Source: Candidatus Cryosericum terrychapinii (GTDB lineage Bacteria > Caldisericota > Caldisericia > Cryosericales > Cryosericaceae). Taken from it: DNA of 36,471 nt. The translations under genes were made by a program, and so were the position numbers. The DNA lies in NCBI RefSeq assembly GCF_003570925.1, contig NZ_QXIS01000031.1:1-36471 (forward strand), given 5' to 3'. Shown one piece after another: positions 31,387 through 36,471 of the stretch (position 1 is the first letter of the stretch; every line of letters starts with the position of its first letter). Below the pieces are notes generated by a model that was not told where the DNA came from, made no database searches, and saw only the letters and a list, made by a program, of their open reading frames with translations.

Positions 31387-31940
31387 CTACCGTTTGTCGG
31401 CTTTTGTGCCAGGCTTCGACCCCGTTTCGCCACGCAACTTGACTGATTTTTCGCACCCCAAGTGGTTGTGTCCGAAGCTGTCCGGCATAACTTCGTGTTA
31501 GTGTATGGAGCCGACACCACCTGTCATGGTATCTCATGCGGAATGCGGTATCTGTCTCTCGTGTTACTTCTCTCTGACGGCGATGAGGCTACGCCGAGTA
31601 CCGCCTCCAAGACCAGCTTGAATAGTAGCGTTGTCGATGGGTCACAGGACTGCCTGTTCGCCCCTATTTCCACCACTACTGATCCACTGACAGGACGACT
31701 GTTGGAAGTGAGGTAGCCGCTCCTTGTTCCAGTAGCGAACCAACTTGCAGTCATCGCCGTGATGCTTCAGGGGGAGGCGGGCAACCTCTACGGTGCATCC
31801 TCGGGACAGAAGGACGAGAAGGAATGGATTCCCGCCTGCGCGGCGAAAGCACCCCTCGCATGGGAATAAAGTGCTCGGGGGAATGACGGACCAAGGAGTC
31901 ACCCACGCCAGAGTCGCCGCGCAGGTGGTGAGGTCCTCGT
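31387..31940. other. Long intergenic region at the right edge of the accessory island
   Basis: Over 550 bases with no supported gene; short frames on both strands lack ribosome-binding sites. A minus-strand stretch reads VEVARLPLKHHGDDCKLVRY, which could be a decayed coding fragment but is not recognisable. It contains the REP-like element at 31821-31890. Confidence 0.45.
31821..31890. repeat. REP-like palindromic element, split by an insert
   Basis: GGATTCCCGCCTGCGCGG and, 35 bases later, GGGGGAATGACGG are the two halves of a dispersed intergenic palindrome known from many genomes (ATTCCC...GGGAAT followed by GACG). Between them an insert of about 35 bases can itself pair AGCAC with GTGCT. 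I cannot check copy number in this genome. Confidence 0.5.
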
Positions 31941-31944
31941 TTCC

Positions 31945-31953
31945 TGCTATACT
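31945..31953 (+). promoter_or_regulatory. Extended -10 promoter of the methylmalonyl-CoA mutase operon
   Basis: TGCTATACT gives TG-n-TATACT, about 73 bases before the ATG at 32026. The same nine-base sequence is used before the helicase gene, and TGCTATAAT before the recombinase gene. A -35 box is not evident. Confidence 0.5.
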
Positions 31954-32025
31954 TTCTCGGAGACGAGCATGGGGTGCCATGACGCCCTAGGCCTACCATG
32001 GACGTGTCAAAGGCGAGGTGAGCGA

Positions 32026-33705
32026 ATGGATGACAAGGAACGTGCGGAGACACTGAAAGCTGCAACATCGAAGTGGCAGCGGGGTGCTGACAAGGTTCCC
32101 GCCGGCAAGACATGCAAGGCCTACTCGGACTGCACGACGAGTTCCGGCATCGACGTCAAGTTGCTGTACACGCCCGAGGACCTTGGCGAGATGGACTACA
32201 TGCGCGACATTGGGTTCCCCGGAGAATACCCGTACACGAGAGGATACCAGGCCACGATGTATCGCGGCCGCCTGTGGACCATGCGTCAGTACGCGGGATT
32301 CGCGACCGTCGAGGAGTCCAACCGCCGGTACAAGTATTTACTGAACCAGGGCCAGACCGGTCTGTCCATCGCGTTCGATCTTCCAACTCAGCTGGGCATG
32401 GATGCAGACCATCCACTCTCGGAGGGTGAGGTCGGCAAGGTCGGCGTGTCGGTCAGTTCGCTGGCGGACCTGGAGGTGCTGTTCGATGGCATCCCGCTCG
32501 ATCAGGTCAGCACGTCCATGACCATCAACGCTCCTGCCGCGGTTCTGCTGGCGATGTACATCGCGCTTGCGAGGCGCAAGGGCATCAGTGCAGACAAGCT
32601 GAATGGCACGATTCAGAACGATATCCTCAAGGAATACAGCGCTCGCGGCACATACATCTATCCGCCGGCTCCGTCAATGCGCATCATCAGTGACATCTTT
32701 GCCTATTGCTCCAAGGAAGCTCCCAACTGGAATATGATCAGCATCAGTGGCTATCACATGCGTGAGGCCGGATGTACTGCGGTCCAGGAGGTCGCATTCA
32801 CGCTCGCCGACGGGATAGCCTATGTTGACGCTGCCGTCAAGGCAGGACTCGATGTCGACAGTTTTGCGGCCCGCGTTTCGTTCTTCTTCGATGCGCACAA
32901 CAACTTGCTGGAAGAAGTCGCCAAGTTCCGCGCTGCCCGCCGAATGTGGGCGCGGATCATGAAAGAGCGGTTCCATGCAAAGAATCCAAAGAGCCTGATG
33001 CTGCGTTTTCACACGCAGACGGCAGGCTGCACGCTTACAAGCCAGCAGCCGGACAACAATGTCGTGCGTGTGACGCTGCAGGCGCTTGCCGCAGTGCTGG
33101 GTGGTACCCAGTCACTCCATACAAACAGTCGTGACGAGGCCCTGTCGCTGCCGAGCGAGGACTCGGTGCGCATTGCCCTCCGGACACAACAGATCATCGG
33201 GTACGAGTCGGGAGTGGCCGATACGGTCGACCCTCTTGCAGGCAGCTACTTCGTGGAATCCATGACCAACCGCATCGAGGAAGAGGCCTTGAAGTACATC
33301 GCCAAGATCGATGAGCTCGGCGGGGCGGTAAAGGCTATCGAACGAGGGTTCATCCAGCAGGAGATCCAGAACAGCAGCTATCAGTACCAGCTGGAAATCG
33401 AGTCAGGCAAGAAGGTCATCGTCGGCGTCAACAAGTTCCAGGTCGAGAACAAGCCATTCAAGAACCTCATGCACATCGACTCCGCCCTCTATGAGAAACG
33501 GCACAAGGAGCTGGCTGCGATGAAGAGCCACCGCGATGCTGCCAAGGTCGAAGCTGCCCTCGCCCAGGTGAAAGCTGTCGCCGGCGGTGATGCAAACCTG
33601 ATGCCTGCAATCATCGACGCGGTCGACGCATATGCGACTCTCGGTGAAGTCTGCGACGTGCTGCGCTCCGTGTTCGGCGAGTATCGGCCGGACGCGTCGT
33701 TCTAA
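32026..33705 (+). CDS. mcmA1: Methylmalonyl-CoA mutase, large (substrate-binding) subunit
   Basis: This 559-residue TIM-barrel subunit interconverts (R)-methylmalonyl-CoA and succinyl-CoA with adenosylcobalamin. It lacks the C-terminal B12 domain, which is encoded separately by the next gene (the archaeal-type split arrangement). WTMRQYAGF (Tyr89) and [10 protein letters not shown] (Arg219) carry the Tyr and Arg that mark methylmalonyl-CoA mutase rather than isobutyryl-CoA mutase (Phe/Gln). [41 protein letters not shown] and [12 protein letters not shown] are classic. GAGGTGAG before the ATG at 32026 supports the start. Ten bases separate it from the B12 subunit. With MeaB and epimerase it forms a complete propionyl-CoA/methylmalonyl-CoA module. 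Confidence 0.96.
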   Translation: MDDKERAETLKAATSKWQRGADKVPAGKTCKAYSDCTTSSGIDVKLLYTPEDLGEMDYMRDIGFPGEYPYTRGYQATMYRGRLWTMRQYAGFATVEESNRRYKYLLNQGQTGLSIAFDLPTQLGMDADHPLSEGEVGKVGVSVSSLADLEVLFDGIPLDQVSTSMTINAPAAVLLAMYIALARRKGISADKLNGTIQNDILKEYSARGTYIYPPAPSMRIISDIFAYCSKEAPNWNMISISGYHMREAGCTAVQEVAFTLADGIAYVDAAVKAGLDVDSFAARVSFFFDAHNNLLEEVAKFRAARRMWARIMKERFHAKNPKSLMLRFHTQTAGCTLTSQQPDNNVVRVTLQALAAVLGGTQSLHTNSRDEALSLPSEDSVRIALRTQQIIGYESGVADTVDPLAGSYFVESMTNRIEEEALKYIAKIDELGGAVKAIERGFIQQEIQNSSYQYQLEIESGKKVIVGVNKFQVENKPFKNLMHIDSALYEKRHKELAAMKSHRDAAKVEAALAQVKAVAGGDANLMPAIIDAVDAYATLGEVCDVLRSVFGEYRPDASF

Positions 33706-33715
33706 GGAGGAGACC

Positions 33716-34117
33716 ATGGAACAGAAGATCAGAGTCCTCGTAGCAAAGCCTGGCCTGGACGGGCACGATCGCGGAGCCAAAGTCCTGGCAAGGGCCTTCA
33801 TGGACGCGGGCATGGAAGTCATCTACACCGGCATTCGCCGCACACCCGAGCAGATCGCGGAAGTCGCTGTGCAGGAAGACGTGGACGTGGTTGCCCTGTC
33901 GTGCTTGTCGGGAGCGCACAACACGCTGTTTCCCAAGGTCGTTGACTTGCTGAAGGAGAAAGGAGCCGACGATATCCTGGTCATGGGCGGAGGGGTCATT
34001 CCTGAAGACGACATCCCGTTCCTCAAAGAGCATGGGATCAGTGAGGTTTTTGGACCGGGAACTCCACTCGCCACCTGCGTGGACTACATTCGGAGCCACG
34101 TGAAGAAGGAAGCCTAG
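33716..34117 (+). CDS. mcmA2: Methylmalonyl-CoA mutase, B12-binding small subunit
   Basis: This 133-residue Rossmann-like cobalamin-binding protein completes the split mutase. LDGHDRGAK contains the D-x-H-x-x-G motif whose His ligates cobalt. [10 protein letters not shown] and [15 protein letters not shown] are the further conserved B12-binding loops, and GPGTPL is the last. The ATG at 33716 is preceded by AAGGAGG, five bases away. It follows the large subunit closely and is followed after 4 bases by meaB. Confidence 0.96.
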   Translation: MEQKIRVLVAKPGLDGHDRGAKVLARAFMDAGMEVIYTGIRRTPEQIAEVAVQEDVDVVALSCLSGAHNTLFPKVVDLLKEKGADDILVMGGGVIPEDDIPFLKEHGISEVFGPGTPLATCVDYIRSHVKKEA

Positions 34118-34121
34118 TCAG

Positions 34122-35060
34122 GTGGACGTCAAGCTGGGTGTCCTGGCAGGCGATACGAGAGCGGTCGCGCGTGCGATCACGTGGGTTGAGAATGGTGATC
34201 CACGCGGCGCCGAGGTGATCCGTGGCGTCTATGCGAGTACAGGACGCGCCTACATTGTTGGACTGACCGGTTCGCCCGGCGCGGGCAAGAGTACCCTGGT
34301 TTCGCGACTGGCGGCATTGCTGGCGGCTCGTGGGCAGAAGGTCGGCATTCTGGCGGTCGATCCCAGCAGTCCCTTCTCGGGTGGGGCAATCCTGGGCGAC
34401 CGGGTCCGTATGTTCGACGTTGCTCTCACACGCGATGTCTACATCCGCAGCATGGGAACCCGGGGGGCACTGGGCGGCCTCAACCGTGCCACTCGGATGG
34501 CGGCCCGCATCCTTGATGCAGCGGGGTTCGACTGGATCTTTGTCGAGACCGTTGGCGCGGGTCAGGCCGAGGTTGACGTACACGATGTCGCCTATACGAC
34601 AGCCGTTGTCATGGCACCTGGCATGGGAGACGATATCCAGGCCATGAAGGCAGGCATTATGGAAATCGGGGACCTGTTCATCATCAACAAGGCGGACCAC
34701 GATGGAGCAGACCGTACGGCAACCCAGGTCGAATCTGTCCTGCAACTGTCGATGACGACGGGCTGGAATCCACCCGTACTCAAGGTGTCGGCCGAACTGA
34801 ACACAGGTATCGACAACGTTGTGGACACGATCGAACGGCATCACACGCATCTCGTGGCCTCTGGGAAGCTGGACGCACTCAAGATACGGATGGCCAAGCT
34901 CGACGTGCTCGAGATTCTCAAGGCGCGCCTGGCAGATATGATGAAGCAGCAGTTGGAGCAGCCGGCCGTGCAGGTCGAGCTGGAAAAGGTCGCCAGCAAG
35001 CAGAGCGACCCGTACTCGCTGGCAGACATCATCTTTGAACAAAGTTGGAGGAACACATGA
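34122..35060 (+). CDS. meaB: MeaB/ArgK-family GTPase chaperone of methylmalonyl-CoA mutase
   Basis: This 312-residue G3E GTPase protects the mutase from inactivation and gates adenosylcobalamin loading. The P-loop is [43 protein letters not shown] and [14 protein letters not shown] are MeaB signatures, and the NKAD motif gives guanine specificity. It starts at GTG 34122, with AAGGA about ten bases upstream, and overlaps the epimerase gene by 4 bp. Length is normal. The C-terminal dimerisation arm is present ([18 protein letters not shown]). Confidence 0.95.
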   Translation: MDVKLGVLAGDTRAVARAITWVENGDPRGAEVIRGVYASTGRAYIVGLTGSPGAGKSTLVSRLAALLAARGQKVGILAVDPSSPFSGGAILGDRVRMFDVALTRDVYIRSMGTRGALGGLNRATRMAARILDAAGFDWIFVETVGAGQAEVDVHDVAYTTAVVMAPGMGDDIQAMKAGIMEIGDLFIINKADHDGADRTATQVESVLQLSMTTGWNPPVLKVSAELNTGIDNVVDTIERHHTHLVASGKLDALKIRMAKLDVLEILKARLADMMKQQLEQPAVQVELEKVASKQSDPYSLADIIFEQSWRNT

Positions 35061-35467
35061 ACATCAAGAACATCGATCATATCGGAATTGCTGTTACCAG
35101 CATACAGGAGTCACTGTCATTCTGGCAGGCTTCTCTGGGTATCGAGCCGCACGGTATCGAAGAGATACCTGAGCGGAAACTGAAAACGGCATTCCTGCCT
35201 GTGGGCAACACAGACATCGAGTTGCTGGAGGCTACCAGTGCTGACAGCTCCATCGCCAAGTTCATCGAGAAGCGCGGCGAGGGTCTGCATCACATCGCGA
35301 TCCGAGTCGACGACATTGAAGCGACTCTCGCGGAGCTGAAAGCCAAGGGTATCCAGTTGATCGACGAGACGCCTCGCAACGGCGCGGGCGGTGCCCGGAT
35401 AGCGTTCGTTAGCCCCAGGTCAACACACGGTGTTCTGCTTGAGTTGTGCGAGAGGAAACAGAAGTAG
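35057..35467 (+). CDS. mce: Methylmalonyl-CoA epimerase
   Basis: This 136-residue vicinal-oxygen-chelate enzyme converts (S)- to (R)-methylmalonyl-CoA, the mutase substrate. Metal ligands are visible: His in NIDHIGIAV, His in LHHIAIRV and Glu in [26 protein letters not shown] and [11 protein letters not shown] are typical. The ATG at 35057 overlaps the meaB stop (ATGA), and GGAGG precedes it by five bases. It is the last gene of the operon, with a hairpin 20 bases downstream. Confidence 0.95.
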   Translation: MNIKNIDHIGIAVTSIQESLSFWQASLGIEPHGIEEIPERKLKTAFLPVGNTDIELLEATSADSSIAKFIEKRGEGLHHIAIRVDDIEATLAELKAKGIQLIDETPRNGAGGARIAFVSPRSTHGVLLELCERKQK

Positions 35468-35487
35468 CGCAGAGGATATCTTAAGAG

Positions 35488-35515
35488 CAAGCGCCCCGGG
35501 AAACCGGGGCGCTTG
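35488..35515. terminator. Strong hairpin between convergent mce and DsrE-like genes
   Basis: CAAGCGCCCCGG (35488-35499) and CCGGGGCGCTTG (35504-35515) form a perfect 12-bp stem with a GAAA tetraloop. There is no clear T-tract on either strand, so it may act with a factor or as a bidirectional transcript end. Confidence 0.65.
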
Positions 35516-35546
35516 TGATTCACGCGACTATGGTGCGATGGAACGT

Positions 35547-35888
35547 CTAGAACACAAGGGGAACGTAGCCGTTTCGGATGCACTCCGAGATGATGCCCCC
35601 CACCTGATCGATCTCGCACCCCAGGCTCTTGAGAGCGTCGCTCACGGCCACCTCTTCTGCGAACTCCTTGCAGGCCATGGGATGAGCCGTAACCTTGAAG
35701 ACCTCCGCACCAAGGTCTCTGATCTCCTTGTCCTCGCTGAGAAGTCGTTCGATTGGGCCAAACAGAACGACGCGCACATCATCAAACACATGGTTTTCAT
35801 GAGTGTTCTTGGCAAACATCAAGCCTGCCATGGCTTTTTCGCGCTCGGCCGTAGAGAGTATGATCAAGATTTTGCGTACTGGCTCCAT
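35547..35888 (-). CDS. DsrE-like protein
   Basis: This 113-residue cytoplasmic protein resembles the DsrE/YchN fold: VRKILIILSTAEREKAMAG, VRVVLFGPIERLLSE, AHPMACKEFAEE and C-terminal VGGIISECIRNGYVPLVF. Cys in MACKEFA is the candidate reactive cysteine, and several others occur. Related proteins carry sulfur or bind metals; a specific role cannot be given. The ATG at 35888 is chosen because AGGAGG lies seven bases upstream, and the longer frame to 36020 overlaps the promoter region. It is transcribed toward mce. Confidence 0.7.
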   Translation of the reverse strand: MEPVRKILIILSTAEREKAMAGLMFAKNTHENHVFDDVRVVLFGPIERLLSEDKEIRDLGAEVFKVTAHPMACKEFAEEVAVSDALKSLGCEIDQVGGIISECIRNGYVPLVF

Positions 35889-35955
35889 TCCTTGCCTCCT
35901 GTTCCCCGGCGAGCATGCGCCAGGTCGGAAATCTGTGTTTAGGAATCCAAATACC

Positions 35956-35989
35956 ACTATACATATAGTAGTGTAGCATTTTGCGTCAA
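35956..35989 (-). promoter_or_regulatory. Promoter and palindromic operator of the DsrE-like gene
   Basis: Minus strand TTGACG (35989-35984) and TATGTA (35965-35960) are 18 bases apart. A perfect palindrome ACTATA-CA-TATAGT (35956-35969) covers the -10 region, flanked by CAC and GTG that nearly extend it. A repressor binding there would block transcription. Confidence 0.5.
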
Positions 35990-36326
35990 TGACTCCACGG
36001 GGCAAGTCTGTGAATGGCAAGGCGCCTACTTGTCCAGATCACTGACGTGTCAACTCACGCAGGCACGGAGGTGGACCAGCACTCGTTTACGGAGGCAGTT
36101 CACCTCTATGCTGGATGAGTCGATGCAGCACTTGACCCGTTCGGTGCCACGGCTATCCTGAGAGCAGGATCGTGCGAGTTCCCCACTTCTCGCGCGTGTG
36201 ACCAGAGAACTCCCATTCGACGAAGTCAAGGAGTGCGAATGCAAAGAGCATGCGCAAGACAGTCGCGGGCAGTCCGGGGGACTTGCGTCGCCAAACGTGG
36301 CCCGGAAACAGGCAAGAGGGGCGATC
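35990..36326. other. Intergenic region between the divergent DsrE-like and PAS-protein genes
   Basis: About 340 bases. The frame of the PAS protein is open back to 36162 and has a GTG at 36198, so part of it could be coding if that start is used. A 26-base segment at 36112-36137 matches 18769-18794 at 21 positions, including 15 consecutive ones. Nothing else is recognised. Confidence 0.45.
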
Positions 36327-36471
36327 ATGGTTGACAAGGAAATCCGTTCAGGTGAGGCTGCCGTAGTGCAGAAGCAGGCGCTGGCATCATCCCTGTCTCT
36401 GCTCAAGGCCACCATGGAATCGACGGCTGATGGAATCCTCGTGGTGGACCTAGCCGGACGCATTACACTAT
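36327..36471 (+). CDS. PAS-domain signalling protein, N-terminal fragment cut by window edge
   Basis: Forty-eight codons are visible. After a short lead (MVDKEIRSGEAAVVQKQALA) comes LLKATMESTADGILVVDLAG and RITL, the opening of a PAS sensor domain as found in histidine kinases and diguanylate cyclases. AAGAGGGG lies six bases before the ATG at 36327. An in-frame GTG at 36198 would add 43 residues of no recognisable fold. The output domain lies outside the window. Confidence 0.7.
   Translation, partial: MVDKEIRSGEAAVVQKQALASSLSLLKATMESTADGILVVDLAGRITL

Noticed and set aside
31642-31980. 112-codon minus-strand open frame with VEVARLPLKHHGDDCKLVRY
   Set aside because: It runs across the REP-like element and the mutase promoter, lacks a ribosome-binding site and matches no family I know; at most a decayed fragment.
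34038-35042. 334-codon minus-strand open frame
   Set aside because: It is antisense to meaB, whose motifs are unmistakable; the translation is His/Arg/Cys-rich without domain features.
1-36471. CRISPR arrays, tRNA and rRNA genes
   Set aside because: No regularly spaced direct repeats, no tRNA cloverleaf with a GTTCRA-type T-loop that I could support, and no rRNA-like sequence were seen.

Overview
The window is about 36.5 kb of GC-rich bacterial DNA. Genes are tightly packed, strong AGGAGG ribosome-binding sites are common, GTG starts occur, and several lipoproteins have classical lipoboxes. The metabolic genes (histidine ammonia-lyase, archaeal-type split methylmalonyl-CoA mutase with MeaB and epimerase, cob(I)alamin adenosyltransferase, cysteine desulfurase with an IscU-like scaffold), the copper-amine-oxidase-like domains and the GerMN lipoprotein fit an amino-acid/propionyl-CoA-metabolising, probably anaerobic bacterium of a Firmicutes-like or deep-branching lineage. 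I cannot name the phylum from sequence alone.

Layout. (1) 1-1777, minus: a HAD phosphatase followed by a 3'-truncated hutH, behind a good sigma-70 promoter. (2) 2050-9808, plus: one long run of closely spaced genes. It holds a B12/iron-type ABC transporter (binding protein with an extra N-terminal domain, FecCD permease, ATPase), a GerMN lipoprotein, cysteine desulfurase, an IscU-like protein lacking one ligand cysteine, a GPH-family symporter and a GNAT-like protein. (3) 9827-11292, plus: a structured leader ending in a terminator, then a ParB/SerK-like protein and a CysM-type cysteine synthase. Together these suggest cysteine synthesis from serine through O-phosphoserine. (4) 11303-14329: a minus-strand pair (PaaK/CapK-like adenylate-forming enzyme and polytopic acyltransferase-like membrane protein) bracketed by two 140-bp direct repeats, with a frameshifted EamA remnant beyond the second repeat. 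(5) 14547-15071, minus: cobO.

(6) 15.2-31.3 kb is an accessory island. It contains a RelE/RHH toxin-antitoxin pair, a small serine recombinase, two lipoproteins, a decayed copper-amine-oxidase-domain gene, and then a set that looks like defence. On the plus strand are a membrane-anchored NERD nuclease-like protein, a HEPN-motif protein with an Ada-like zinc-binding tail, and a winged-helix protein with a hydrophobic C-terminus. On the minus strand are a large membrane protein, an endonuclease/exonuclease/phosphatase-fold protein, an eroded small gene and a 1708-residue SF1 helicase-nuclease. This island is the best candidate for an undescribed system.

(7) 32026-35467, plus: the complete methylmalonyl-CoA module (large subunit, B12 subunit, MeaB, epimerase), closed by a strong hairpin. 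(8) 35547-36471: a divergent DsrE-like protein and the start of a PAS-domain signalling protein cut by the window edge. The B12-dependent mutase, cobO and a BtuFCD-like transporter in one window make cobalamin supply a plausible common theme, but this is inference.
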